NCBI RefSeq assembly: GCF_020360975.1
Contig: NW_025408679.1
Location: 744,001 to 808,000, forward strand
Reading direction: 5' to 3'
DNA length: 64,000 nucleotides
From: Hirsutella rhossiliensis
Taxonomy: Eukaryota > Ascomycota > Sordariomycetes > Hypocreales > Ophiocordycipitaceae
Shown piece after piece: positions 35,838-52,409 of the stretch. Each line of letters opens with the position of its first letter. Within the stretch, counting starts at the first letter, position 1. Both the position numbers and the translations under genes were made by a program. The notes beneath the pieces are model-generated. The model was not told where the DNA came from. It made no database searches and saw nothing but the letters and a program-made list of their open reading frames with translations.

Positions 35838-36359
35838 GTATACTACAGTGCAGCATAGTCCGTATCCCCTCCCACAAGCGCCCCGTCCTCGAAGCCACGC
35901 CGCCGCCATCCTGCTCGGCTTGCAGACGCGTACATGCGCCGTCAGCCGCGCCAGCCCTCTTCCCCCCATCCCTTCGTCCGTGTAACTGGCCTGCTCATGT
36001 GCGAACCGCAGCGACTCCTCTCTCGCGAGACGCGCCTGCTCCCTCTCAGCTTCGCCTCTCCTTGCGCTGCGGGTCCTGCGAATGCCGGACCCTCCACCGC
36101 GTCTCCGAGGCGTCCAATGCGCCCTGTTAAGAGAGACGGGTTTCGATATTCGGCGTGGCATAGACGCTGCGTAGGACCCTTGGGCGGTTTAAAACAGTCT
36201 CAACCATCTCCTCTAGATGCGTTGCAATCTATAGTACTCCGACCTGCTTAAATGACAGTTGCAAGGGAAACCCCCGTCTCTAGGTCTTTTTGAATGAGAA
36301 AGAGGCATTCACTATAAAAAACACCAAAACTCTCAGCTATGCCAATAGCCGTCCCTTCT

Positions 36360-41603
<5,244 letters not shown>

Positions 41604-42368
41604 TGTTCAAGTCGCGGACAGTGCAGGGCGGTGGGCGGCGCGGGCCGACGTCACGGCATACTCAGCGCTTCGGGTCGTCGGCGAGGCGTGTTCGCGTGAT
41701 CGGCGGTGAACAGAAGTCGTCTGCGGAGCGGGCACGGCGGTCAGATGAGCGGTCGCCAGCACCAGACATGGAAGTCGACGATGCAAGATTCAAGGTCCGT
41801 AACGAGGATGAAAACTCAGTGGTCGAGGACCGTTGGGACGGATTGTCGGAAACATGGCGTCGCGAGGAAGCTTTGTAAGCGCTGGACTACGGTTTAGGCA
41901 GAGCGGCGGACTTTTAGTTAGCGGCGCTAATATGCATTGACCCCACTTGGCCCCAAGCTGCTGTGATGACGAACGCGAACCACTCTGGCTGTGGTGGATC
42001 GGATGTAACCCGCCAGAACGGCGTCGGACTTATCGCAGATAGCAAGTCATTTCAAGTCATTTCAAGTCATTTACGTGCACTGCATCGTTGATGTGATTAC
42101 GGATGGAGGCCTTTGCATGGTATTTGATATAGTCGGTCCTACCAAGTCGTTCCCCTTTTCTACTGGCCAAGGGAGCCTCCGTCAGGCCATGCCGATACCG
42201 GACGGTATACTTCCCACAAAGCACTGGAAGGCATCGCCAGAATTGCTCCGCGTGCAGCCTACCCTGGACGCCGCAGATTGCCTGGTGAGCAGCTCCAAAC
42301 CACTAACAACCATGCTGTTCTATCTGTGAGCGGTGTCTGCTTCGCACCCGAATCCACAGAGCTGCACA
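41604..42368. promoter_or_regulatory. Upstream region of the ABC transporter
   Basis: 765 bp separate the transporter start from the 3' end of the next minus-strand gene, so the transporter promoter is here. A TTTCAAGTCA motif is repeated three times near 42040-42072. No gene was seen. Confidence 0.4.
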
Positions 42369-43359
42369 TCATGCCTTCAACGTGCGCAGAAACTCGGCAA
42401 CTCGCCCGGCTACCCATTCCCGAGCTTCCTCCCCCGTGACCGTGTGCCCTGCTCCCGGAATCAACCCGGACAGTGGACTCACAACAGGGTTCGCGTCGCG
42501 GTACTTCTTGTTCAGCGCCGCCTGGTCGACATTGTCTGGCACGAACTCATCCATCTCCGAGTGCAACACCAGCACCGGCTTCTTGAACCGGCCCCACACC
42601 CGGGCCACCGTCTCATCGTCCAGGTCGGAGGAGAAGTAGTCGTCATCGCCCCTGGCATGCGTTAGTACAGCCTTCAAAGACAATTCCCATGGCCTGCCCT
42701 ACCCCTTTGCAAAGAGCGAGTGCATCCTGTAGGCCGACATGGGCACGCCAAACGCATCAGGAACCAGCTCGTTCGGGAGACAGTCGTCCGCCTTTCCTTG
42801 AGCGATCCATTCGGCGGCAAGGTCGAGGCTCGCCTTGTGGTCGGGCCAGGTAAGCTCGAGAGACTCCCGGTCCGACACTGGTGCCTGCAGGACGAAGCCG
42901 TCCACTGGGGAGCAGTTATGCTTGGCGTAATGCGTGTATTCCATGCAGTCCTAGAGCCGCCCGTCAGAAGTCGGATGGCGAGGTGAGCCTGGCATCTCGA
43001 CCTACTTGACAGCCGGTCGAATGGCCAAACAGCACAATTTTGTCCCTCCCCAATGCGCGGAGATACTTGACGAGGGCGGATATGTCGTCGACGTCGCTCT
43101 TCAGGCTGGCCGTTCCATAACCAACAAAGCTGCTCCTCATGCGGATCTCAAAAACTGAGTAGCTGAGCTCCATGGCCGTCTCCAGCTGTCGCGCCACAGT
43201 GCGGATATATGACGTCGTATGAGGGCCATCTGAGAGGCCGCCGATGAAGATGACGGCGTTGCGTGAGGATGTGTTTCCCATCTCATAGGCACAAGTGCCT
43301 CGGGTGGGAGAGCGGTAGGGGTGCACGAGCACTTTGAATTGTTCCTCGACTGCCGTCAT
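42369..43359 (-). CDS. DUF1749 alpha/beta hydrolase (UPF0613/SidJ-like esterase family)
   Basis: Three exons, 43359-43006, 42950-42703 and 42651-42369, with 55 and 51 nt introns, give 294 aa. The ATG precedes TAVEEQFKVLVHPYRS; the frame extends further up only with non-ATG codons. The fold is shown by FIGGLSDGP (oxyanion loop region, about aa 40), nucleophile elbow GHSTG (Ser about aa 114), the acid in LHSEMDEFVPDN (about aa 225) and the His in GAGHTVTGEE (about aa 270), so the catalytic triad looks complete. Joints read HSTGCQ/DCMEYT and LFAKG/GDDDYF. In Aspergillus a member, SidJ, hydrolyses fusarinine siderophores; that role is only a hypothesis here because no siderophore genes lie nearby. 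Confidence 0.85.
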
Positions 43360-43846
43360 TGCTGAGCGTTGACGGATAACTCGAAGTTGTTTTGCACGCA
43401 ATTGAAGCGGAAGTTTGCGCCAAACAGCGTCGACTCGTCAGAGAAAGGATGGCAAAGTTGTTGTCGTGAAATTCGGACCAAAGTGAAGCCGGTGACGTCG
43501 ATTGCTGGATGAGCGGATTTCCAGCCGACAGCGCTGCAGCTTGACAGTGCGAAAATATTACAGTGCCATCATCTGTAAGCTGGGGGTTGGGATGGCCGTG
43601 ATTTGGAAGAGGTCGGTCAGCGAGCGGCAAAAAACACAGTGTTGTTGGACCTCTCAAACTGTACACCCACAAGTCTACTTCGCACCAATCGCCCAGATTC
43701 TCGCAGCCACAACCCTTTCGTGATACCTCCGACCGGCCTCACAGGCGCATGTGCCGTTTCAGCGGTTGACCCGATTGCAAGAAGCTCTTGAATGCGGATA
43801 CAATGCATATATAGCTTTCGCGCGGGGGCTTTTGCTTCTAGAGGCC
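43360..43846. promoter_or_regulatory. Divergent promoter region, DUF1749 hydrolase and TTI1
   Basis: 487 bp between two divergent start codons. Nothing beyond promoter and leader is expected; no coding frame is supported. Confidence 0.45.
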
Positions 43847-46800
43847 ATGGACACGACGCCCGGAGCTCGGGACCGAACTGCGCTCTTCCAGAAAGTGAGA
43901 TCCCCCGTCTATCACCCACTCTGATGGCGGATCGAGGTCTAACACTCCAATAGCTGAAGCCATTTTGTGTCAAAATCAGCCAACATGCTATCCGCGACCC
44001 TGACGGGCCCGCGGCTACCCAAGAGTTGGTTGAGCATACGAGCCAGGTCCTGGACATTATCGAGGCGCAGATCGAATCCAACCCAGACGCGCTCGACGAG
44101 AAACTCGCCGAGTATGTATTCTTCCCCCTCTATCACATCTTCCGCCAGATGGACCGGTATCCGGTGCCCCTGATCGAAAACTGCATCAAGAGCCTTCGTC
44201 TTCTCATCACCTACGGCTGGAAATCGAAAATATCCGCCAAACTGGTGCAGCAGATTTTCAGTCTCCTCGTCTTCATCATTGACGGAGTCCCTGGATCTCA
44301 AAACAAGCGAGAGGTCCCGGAAGAGACCGTGCTGGAAGCTTTCCGTACCCAGACCGCTCTGCTCGGCGCCGCTGCTTCCTCGGCGGCTGCAGCCTTTGGT
44401 CTTGCCGAGCAAAATGCGATCCCTGTTCTGGGACACGGCATAACTGTGATGCTTGATGGCGCTGTGGACGGTGCAAATCCATGGATCCAGCGAGAAGCCT
44501 TGCGCTGTCTGCGAGGAGCGTATTCCGCACTCAGGGAGCAGGAAGCCTTGGCAAGCTTTCTTCCCGGGACCGTCTCCTCCCTCGCCAAGATCCTTTCTCT
44601 ACACAACCGGCACAAGACAGCAGTGCTGGCGGAAAGCCTGGAGGCCTTGCGGACCGTATTGACGCGCGTGCTTGGCGATTTGAGGACGAGGTCGATTCTC
44701 GCTCAGGGGCGGCAGGAAGAACAAGACTCTGATGGCGACAAGAGCAAGATCCTCAGCCCGGCGTGGCTCAAGGCCACAGTTTTGCAGGTGAAACTGGCCT
44801 TGTCGACAATCATGAAGCTTCGTACGCTAGATGCGCACCAGATCCGAGAGGCGCTGGAGAGGCTCTGCGTGGCGTTGCTTGACGAATGCCACACCACGCT
44901 TTCAAACTGCACAGCGATCCTAGTGGAGACTGCAATAGTTCTTGATGGCGATGCTGGTGTAGCGAACTCGACTCAAACCAGCTTAGGACACTTGGTCAAC
45001 ATTTATCCAACGCTGGGAGAAACAGTCAAGACGATTGTTTACAACTGGATGTCAAGCCTCCCCCGGGTAATGCAGACAGGTGATGATGACTTGAAGAAGA
45101 TTGCGATTCGAAATCTGTCAAAAGGCGTCGATCTGTTCCGGAACCTGGGCCTCGAATCGGCAACTCTTGATGACTCCATGTCCGCGGCGCTCAAGGACAG
45201 TATGGTGTCCCTCTTGCAGGCATCATCACAACAGGCCGATCCTGGAGTGCAGCTTCAGCTGCACGACGGGACAGTGTCGGTGGGAACCTCGGCTGCAAGC
45301 AAGCAAACGTTTCAGCCGCTAGTCCTGGCTCGCGAAAGCCAAAAGGAGCTGAGAGGTGAGCTGATGGGCCTCATTGACCGACTCGGCTCTGCGTCTCAGA
45401 AAGCCAAGCTTGCGGCCAGCCTGTTGGAGACTGTCCGAGAGTCATCATCCGTTGACCAAACTGCCGCCGTGTGGCTCTGCTTCGAGCTCATCAAGGCTGC
45501 AGATTCATCAATCACCGATGCTGACACCTTCTTGGACATGTCTCTGTTTGCCGGGCCATCAGACGATACAGAGTCTATCTTTGGCGACCTCTACAACTTT
45601 GCAGTACAGGTTCTCGAGTCTCGCGCGGACTCGACCTCTGGCGAGTGGTGCTCGGAGGCTCTGTCGCTGGAAGTCGTTGCTTATGCCGCACATAAATCCG
45701 GCCACTCGTTCCGGCCGGAGCTCATCGACGTGCTGTTCCCAATCGCGACGTACCTGGGGTCCGAGAACCACGCCTTGCAGCAGCACGCCGTTGCTGCTCT
45801 GAATAGCGTGGCAGCGTCGGCTCAGTACTCGAACGTGTCAGACCTGATTGTCGACAACGTCGACTACATGGTCAACTCGGTCGCTCTGAGGCTCAACACG
45901 CTGGACATATCACCGGCATCGCTGCAGGTCCTTTTGATGATGATTCGCCTTGCAGGACCCCGCCTGGTACCTTTTCTCGACGATGTTGTCGACTCTATAT
46001 TCGCGGCCCTGGGCAACTACCACGGATACAAGTCGTTTGTGGAAAGCTTATTCGCAGTCTTGAAGGAAGTTGTTGATCAGGCGTCACGGACGAACCAGCA
46101 CCTGCTGACAGACCGAGAACGAGCACGCGTGGACCATAGAAAGAAACCGCTAAAGGAGCAAGGGTTGGACAGCCTTCTCGATTTCCTGGATAAGCGCGCA
46201 GAACGGGAAGCGCGTGACGCTGCCGAAGCCGCCGGCGGAGAGCCAATTAAAGGCCATCCGCATGAGCCGTGGAAGACCGAGGCTACCGCTGACGAGGGCA
46301 GCGACGACGTGCAGAATCAACCAGGGCCTGGGGATGGCGACGAGAAGCCACCCAACTCACCGACGTATCAGCTTCTGCTCCGCATTGCGTCCCTCACCCA
46401 GCACTACCTGACTTCACCCATGCCGAAATTGAGAAGGTCGTTATTGGAATTGCTCACGACAGCTTCATTGACTTTGGCCGGGGATGAAGATTCCTTCTTG
46501 CCCCTCGTCAACGCGATCTGGCCCGTCGTGATCGGCAGATTATACGACCCCGAGGCCTTCATCACGATAGAAGCATGCAATACACTAGTGAGCCTGTGCG
46601 AGGCAGCTGGCGACTTCCTGAGCTCACGATTCAAAACCGAATGGGGCGATGGACTGCACGCCTGGTGTCGCAAGGCCCAGCAACAAGCTTTGGGCAGCCT
46701 CACCCGGTCAAGGAACTTCAAGGGGGGCAGGTCGCATCCCGGCGTAGGCGATAAGATTATGATTCCTATACGATCGACGGACGGCCTCGAGGGCAAGGAA

Positions 46801-47124
46801 ACGGCGCTCGAACCGCGAAGTCTGCACTCGGGTAGCCTTGGGCAGCATTCTTCCCCCGCCAGAATATGGGAGGCGGTCGTGAAGCTACTGACGTCCATTG
46901 TCTCTTTTGTTCACGTCGATGCGGACATGTTTGACCAAATACTGGACCTGCTGTCAGACGCATTGGAACGTAACGACGGGGTGAAGGAGGCTCTGGAGAC
47001 GATCAACGCGGATGCAGTCTGGTTGGTTAGGTACGAGCGAGGGTACGTTGATGCTCTTCCAACGCCCCAGCTGGAAGGCGTCAAGTTTGCCGAGATGGAG
47101 CGGATGCCGCGGAGTCAAGGGTAG
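43847..47124 (+). CDS. TTI1: Tti1, subunit of the Tel2-Tti1-Tti2 (TTT) complex
   Basis: This is a large alpha-solenoid cochaperone that works with Tel2 and Hsp90 to mature PI3K-like kinases (TOR, Tel1/ATM, Mec1/ATR). A 48 nt first exon (43847-43894; MDTTPGARDRTALFQK) is joined across a 59 nt intron (GTGAGA to AATAG) to 43954-47124, giving 1,072 aa (yeast Tti1 has 1,038). The N-terminal sequence LKPFCVKISQ and the VFFPLYHIFRQMDRYP and LLITYGWKS segments are typical. HEAT-like helices run throughout, with an acidic disordered loop near aa 800-840 (GGEPIKGHPHEPWKTEA region) before the C-terminal HEAT block (PEAFITIEACNTLVSLCEAAG). It is convergent with the next gene, 78 bp apart. Confidence 0.9.
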
Positions 47125-47202
47125 CTGGGTCAAGAGGATCAAGGCCGGCGTGCATGATTTTCAAGGTGAGCCCATCACCTGTACGTATACGCCCAGAAGC
47201 TC

Positions 47203-48505
47203 TCATATCTTTGGGATTCCTGTCAAATATCCCTCTACTACTGCAGTCATGAGGCGATTGGCGATGGCCTGAGGCGGGGGCACTCGCAATCTTGACTCCC
47301 TGTGTCCCTCTGGCGCGGGCTCGCCCCGGAGGCCCGTCTCCTTCAGGGCTTCTCGAACCTCGTCGACGGTGAACCACTTGGCGCTCTCGAGTTCCTTGTC
47401 GTTGAGCGTGATTTCCTCCTCGCCAGGCAACGCCTGAGCGACGGCACCCAGCATGAGGGTAGACGGGTAGGGCCAGGGCTGGGTGGAGTGGATGACGACC
47501 CTGCCGACCCTGACGCCGGCCTCTTCCCAGACCTCACGGCGCACAGCCTCCTCAACGGACTCTCCGGGCTCGAGGAAGCCGGCGAGGGTGCTGTACCAGT
47601 CGGGCGGGTAGCGAGCTTGGCGGCCGAGCAGGATGCGCTGGCCGTCTGCGGAGACGACGGCGGCAATCATGGTGGGGTCGGAGCGGGGGAAGCAGAGGTT
47701 GGAGACGCCGTGGCGCGTGGGGCAGTCGGCGCGGGGCTGGGCGTCGGAGCCGCCCTTGCGGTCCGTCCGGGGGCAAACGCGCTTGTAGCCGGCCTCGACG
47801 GAGAGGTTGGGGCCGCCACAGCCGGCGCAGAAGGGGTTGCGGGTGTTCCAGTCTATCATGGACCTGGCTTGGGCAAAGAGGGAAGCTGTGTGCTCTGCGT
47901 GAGCAGTGATGTAGACGAGGCATCGGGACGACTGGGAACTCACCGGCTTCGGAGTTGAGGACCATGCTCCTCACGTCAGTCTGCAGCGAAAGACCCTCGG
48001 CCTCATGCTGCTTCAGAAAGGCCGCCGCGGCGCCGGCGCCGGCGCCCCTGGGCGTCGCATCAACGGCGAAAATGGGCTGGGCACGAACGACGCCAAAGTC
48101 GGACGTGTCGAGGTCAACGGCCTCATGGCCGCCCTCGACGGTGCCGAGAAAGACAACCAGCGGCTTCGGCGGCGCCGACGAGTCAAAGTAGTCGACGGCC
48201 CGGGCGTCGCTCAAGGCAAAGGGGTCGGGGCCTATCAGGGGCCTGACGCGGTCAAAGGGGAGGTGGGCGAGATGGCGGTTGCCGGCGGCGACGAGCGGGG
48301 CGAGGTTGCTGAGGACGATGAAGCGGGCGGCGGGGCTGGCGGCGGCGGCGGCGAGGAAGACGGCGTCGGAGCGGAGGAAGGAGTAGCGGTTGAGGCGGCT
48401 GCCCGCGTAGTAGTTTATGATTTCCTTGCCGAAGCGCCGGGTGAGCATGGAGGCGTCGGCGTGGAGAGCCGGGGGCTCGGGCATGAGCGGTGGCGAGCTG
48501 GACAT
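47203..48505 (-). CDS. NPY1: NADH pyrophosphatase, Nudix hydrolase (Npy1/NUDT12-like)
   Basis: This enzyme hydrolyses NADH and related dinucleotides to nicotinamide mononucleotide plus AMP; in fungi it is usually peroxisomal, and related enzymes also act on NAD caps of RNA. Exons 48505-47944 and 47885-47203 with a 58 nt intron give 414 aa. The splice joins NSEA to SLFAQARSMIDWN. A zinc ribbon begins at FCAGCGG (Cys about 207 and 210) with later Cys pairs, the last near NLCFPRSDP. The Nudix box GFLEPGESVEEAVRREVWEE (about aa 288-310) is intact with its REVWEE core. The Npy1-specific downstream motif TQPWPYPSTLMLG is present. The C-terminus ends GIPKI, not a PTS1 tripeptide, so peroxisomal targeting is not shown. 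The start precedes SSSPPLMPEPP; the next Met, eight codons on, is an alternative. Confidence 0.92.
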
Positions 48506-49159
48506 GTGCGGAAGAGGGGGTTTCGCCGGAGGATTATGTTGGAGAAGAGTGGCTGTTCCTTGGGGTGCGAACGGTGGTGTGTGGGAATCAACGGAATGAT
48601 ATGCGACGAGCAGTCGAAGAGGATGGAGGTTGTGGCGGATATGAGGCTCGGAGCTGCCTCGTCCATCTACGGAAGCGGAGCTTGGATGAGGTAATGAATG
48701 GCCCGGCCGGCGGTGCCTGCAGGCACTACTTTGGAGCCTCGGCTCAGCGCGCCAGCGAGACCGAGACAGCCCGGGCATGATGGAGCGGCTGCCGCTTTCG
48801 GGCTCGCCTCCGTGGATCGGGCGTCGCTATAGGCAGGGCTAGCAGTAGTTATTAACAACCACTTTCTCTTAGTCTTGGACCTTGCTGCGTGCGAATTCGC
48901 GTCCAAGGCTTAAAAAAAAGAGTTTTTTGTTAATGATATTCCGAATACCGGCCGCTAGTCTGACGTCTGCCTAGTTTCCGACCCTCTGCTCTTCTCTTTT
49001 CCTTCTTGCTCCTGTTGCCACCTGTCTGTGTCTGTATAACTAAACCGACGCCTGAATCGCGCGTCTCCACACGGAAATCTCGAATCAGAGCCAGACAGAA
49101 GCGCTCGGCATCGACTCCGGCGCATCTTTGCTCCCCGAGGAGCCAGCATCGCCGCAGCC
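48506..49159. promoter_or_regulatory. Divergent promoter region, NPY1 and PQ-loop gene
   Basis: 654 bp between divergent start codons, with an A/T-rich patch at about 48840-48950. No coding frame is supported. Confidence 0.45.
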
Positions 49160-50375
49160 ATGGCCCCCCCTGCGCCGACCTTTGGCCTTGACGTCGACGC
49201 CATCTCCGGCATTTGCGGGCAAGACACCTCGATAGTCTGCTGGTGCTTCTCGAAACATGCTAACCTGAGCCGCGCCCAGATCGATATCCATTGCCTGCTG
49301 GGGTTAGTTGGAATGCCTCCGTCCGACGGGGCCTGTCTGAAACTAACCGCCTCCCACAGTTGTCGTCTTCTCGCCTCAGATCATTCAACAGTTTCGACAG
49401 GGAAACGCCGATGGCTTGTCGATACAATTCATCATCATCTGGCTGCTGGGAGATGTCTTCAACATTGCTGGAGCGGTCCTGCAGGGAGTCCTTCCTACCA
49501 TGGTACCGACACCTCTCCCGGTTTCTCCCTTCGCCCAATCGCTCTGACCCTCGACCCCCTAGATCATCCTCGCAATATACTATACCCTGGCCGACATTGT
49601 GCTCCTGGGCCAATGCTTCTATTACCGCGGATTCACGTGGCGCGACGAGGCGCCATCTCCTCGTAAGCCCGCCGCCAGGGAACCCGACGAGCGGACTACA
49701 CTTCTCCCCGGCGACGCTCTCGTCGAGCCCCGCGCATCAGACTGGACGGGCCTCTCGCCTGCCGTTGACCACGTCTCCGAGGCTCCGGAGCCGCGAGCGC
49801 CGCCGAGCGCACTGCAGTCGGCCGCGTGGAATGCAACTATTGTCGCCATGGTGTGCGCCGCCGGCGTCTTCGGCTGGTTCCTCGCGACGGGCGGCAGGGC
49901 CACTTCATCCGACCGAGGAGCAGACGACGGGCTCGAGCTCGACGTGCTGGGCCAGGTCTTCGGATACCTGTGCGCCGTCGCGTACATTGCGTCGCGCATG
50001 CCGCAGCTCGTCCTGAACTGGCGCCGCAAGACGACCGATGGCCTGAGCATGCTCTTCTTCCTGTTTGCCTGCTTGGGCAACGTGACGTACGTGTTGTCCA
50101 TCTTTGCCTACGACCCCAAGTGCCCAGGCAGGACCTGCGCGCCGGGCGAGGCTGCGCAGCTGTACGGCCGCTACATGCTCGTCAACTTGAGCTGGCTGGC
50201 GGGCAGCTTGGTGACACTGCTGATGGACTTGACTGTCTTTGTGCAATACTTTGCCTACAGGACCGACAACGGCCAGGGGCAGCCGCGCGAGCAGAACGGG
50301 CGGCGAGACGGGGCGAGTCGCGGTGAGGAGCGCTGGGATCGGCCGCTGCTTGAGCGATCCGACACGAGCAATTGA
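49160..50375 (+). CDS. PQ-loop repeat vacuolar membrane transporter (Ypq/RTC2-like)
   Basis: This is a seven-helix lysosome/vacuole transporter of the PQ-loop family; yeast relatives (Ypq1-3) export basic amino acids. Four exons, 49160-49218, 49280-49302, 49360-49502 and 49563-50375, give 345 aa. Intron 1 uses a GC donor (GCAAGA) with a CCCAG acceptor, exon 2 is only 23 nt, and introns 2 and 3 are 57 and 60 nt with GT-AG ends. The joined start reads ISGICG/SISIACW/VVVFSPQIIQQF. PQ-loop 1 is SPQIIQQFRQGNADGLSIQF (about aa 32-51); PQ-loop 2 is RMPQLVLNWRRKTTDGLSML (about aa 217-236). The acidic, Pro-rich loop between them includes ERTTLLPGDA, a possible dileucine-type vacuolar sorting signal. 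Substrate is inferred only from the family. Confidence 0.88.
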
Positions 50376-51637
50376 CGGGGGATTCTTCTTCCTCGTATGG
50401 GATGGGCGAACTGGACATGGACTGGCGCTCAGGGATGTTTGGCGTTTGGAATTGGAAAAGGGGAAAGTAGACTGGTTGGTTGTCTCTTGAAAGCTGGAAA
50501 CATGACGTGCATCATAGAGAGAGCGACTTTCTGTGGAATACAGCAAGTAACTTAGCTTCTCCATTCACGAGATGAACTTTCCTGCTGGATAATAGCCCCT
50601 TGGTCTATCCGCAGGGGTTGATCGGATTAACCTCTATCCGACGGCCAGAGAGCTAGTCCTTATACTGACTAGCGCTATTCTCTGTCCGGCGAGCATAAAA
50701 AGCTTTCCGGCCTCGCGCTCTTCCTCCTCTTCTCCCTTTCCTCTTCACATCAGTAAGGGTTATTTCTACACCGTCAAGTGTTTTAATATATCCAAACGGC
50801 GGCTCCGCGAAAGCGGCTTGCTGAGGGTCACTCTTCACTTTCCCCGTGGGTTTCCTTCCGTTCCCGGCCTCCCAGAGAAACTGTGACTGCCTTTCCTACC
50901 AGCCGCGAACGTCGACTCGACAGGTTTGTGACTGTGGGGTGGTCTCGACATATCAATTACTTGAGTCAATGACTTCTGCACGTACCTGGTAGAGCGAATA
51001 TGGATGAAATGACGCCGTTGCGTCGGCGTAGATTCCGCCTCCCGTTGAACCAAGACTGGGTGAAGTTTGTCCACGAGTAGGGCGACAGATGATGCACCGA
51101 GGTGTCAATGGCGTCGTTGGTGCACGGCCATTCACAACCTTGATCCGTGATTGCGGCATAGTACAACCTTTCCAAGATGCGCCATGCTTGACTTGACATG
51201 CCGGCTGGACTGAGCTCCCGAGGCCATCTTGTTGAGTGAGCGTGGCCCTTGGTTTTCTAGACCGCTGGAGAAGAGCCTGCCATCCTACCATCCACATCCG
51301 TCTCGCAACGATGCACTACCCCGTGTACGTCAAACATGGCAATCTATATTTATGTATTACGCCGAGCCTCTGTCTCAACTCTCAGGCAAGATGCCGAATT
51401 TTCATGTCCAAATGGGGACGCACGTGACGCAACTTTTGCCTGGATAGAAAAAAAGGGACGGGCCCACCCCTCGGAGCACGGACCAGCTCGCGCCGCCATC
51501 CCCCAATTTTTTCTTAGACGACGTATTCGTGCTACGAGCTTATCCGAAGCGCAATCTTCGCCTTGCCCTCGTCTTCGCCGTGATAACCCTACAAGAGCAA
51601 CCCATCCCGGCTCTGGCCCCCGTCGCCATCAACAATC
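50376..51637. other. Intergenic region upstream of TIM23
   Basis: 1.26 kb between two plus-strand genes. It includes an orphan minus-strand coding-like fragment at 50653-50895 and otherwise no supported gene. The TIM23 promoter must lie toward the right side. Confidence 0.45.
50653..50895 (-). pseudogene. Orphan coding-like fragment, possibly a transposon relic
   Basis: A frame of about 80 codons without an ATG start ends with TAG. It encodes a plausible peptide (FAEPPFGYIKTLDGVEITLT, then a basic KGRRGGRARGRKAF stretch). The basic Gly/Arg segment before a TENSA-like sequence faintly recalls the linker between integrase and reverse transcriptase in fungal copia polyproteins, but this is only a resemblance. 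The reading frame is closed by a stop just upstream. It is not RIP-mutated. Confidence 0.25.
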
Positions 51638-52409
51638 ATGTCGTCGCTCTGGAGCGCGCTCACTGGGGGCAACAAGCCCCAGCAGCAGCAGCAGCAGCCG
51701 TCGCAGCAAATGGTGCAGCAGCAACCGCAGGCCTTTGCCTCGCCATCGGCCTTTGACCCGTCCGAGGGCCAGGGCGTCGAGGCCTTCCTCCAGAACTCGT
51801 CGTTTGCCGACCCCTCGCAGCTGCACCCCCTCGCCGGCCTCAACAAGGACGCCCTCGAGTACCTGAGCCTCGACGAGTCAGCCCTCTCCGACCTGCCCGG
51901 CAGCCAGTCGGTGCTGCCGTCGCGCGGCTTCACAGACGACCTGTGCTACGGCACCGGCATCACCTACCTCACCGCCCTGTCCATGGGCGGCGCCTGGGGC
52001 CTGCAGGAGGGCCTACGCAGGTCCGCCGGCCAGCCGCCCAAGCTGCGTCTCAACTCGGTCCTCAACGCCGTCACCCGCCGCGGGCCCTTTCTCGGCAACT
52101 CGGCCGGCGTCATTGCCATTACCTACAACTGCATCAACTCGCTCATCGGCTACCTGCGCGGCCAGCACGACGCCGCGAACAGCATCCTGGCCGGCTTCCT
52201 GAGCGGCGCCGTCTTCAAGAGCACCAGGGGGGTCAGGCCCATGTTGATTTCGGGCGCCATGATCAGCTCCGTGGCTGGCGTGTGGACGGTAAGCCGCGAA
52301 GCCCTCTCCGGCTTCCACTCACGCAGGCGCTGACTACATCCATCTGCAGATCACCCGGCGGTCCTTCTTCCCCATCCCCACACCCGCGGCTCCGAAGGAG
52401 AGCCTGTAA
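51638..52409 (+). CDS. TIM23: Mitochondrial inner-membrane translocase subunit Tim23
   Basis: This is the channel-forming core of the TIM23 presequence translocase. Exons 51638-52288 and 52350-52409 with a 61 nt intron (GTAAGC, CTGAC branch, CTGCAG) give 236 aa. The joint reads SVAGVWT/ITRRSFFPIP and the protein ends PKESL. The N-terminal 85 aa form the hydrophilic intermembrane-space domain, with a poly-Gln run (aa 15-20) and Gln-rich stretch. The Tim17/22/23 domain follows (about aa 90-225) with four helices and small-residue motifs such as GRGFTDDLCYGTG, GLQEGLRR, RRGPFLGNSAGVIAITYN and AGFLSGAVFKSTRG. This is the last intact gene before the repeat block, about 800 bp from its edge. Confidence 0.93.

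Larger units (their letters stand above)
27593..36359. other. Gene-poor, simple-sequence-rich stretch (8.8 kb)
   Basis: This lies between the divergent YDR124W-like gene and the 3' end of the ABC transporter. I could not assemble any conserved protein here on either strand. It holds microsatellites (30331-30393, 30531-30570, 33001-33050, 35249-35348, 35786-35837), purine-rich tracts near 28800-28840 and 29425-29560, and GGTA/TACC clusters near 30040-30140 and 32560-32860. Unlike the right end, it is not depleted in CpA/TpG, so it is not a RIP-affected repeat. Confidence 0.5.
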
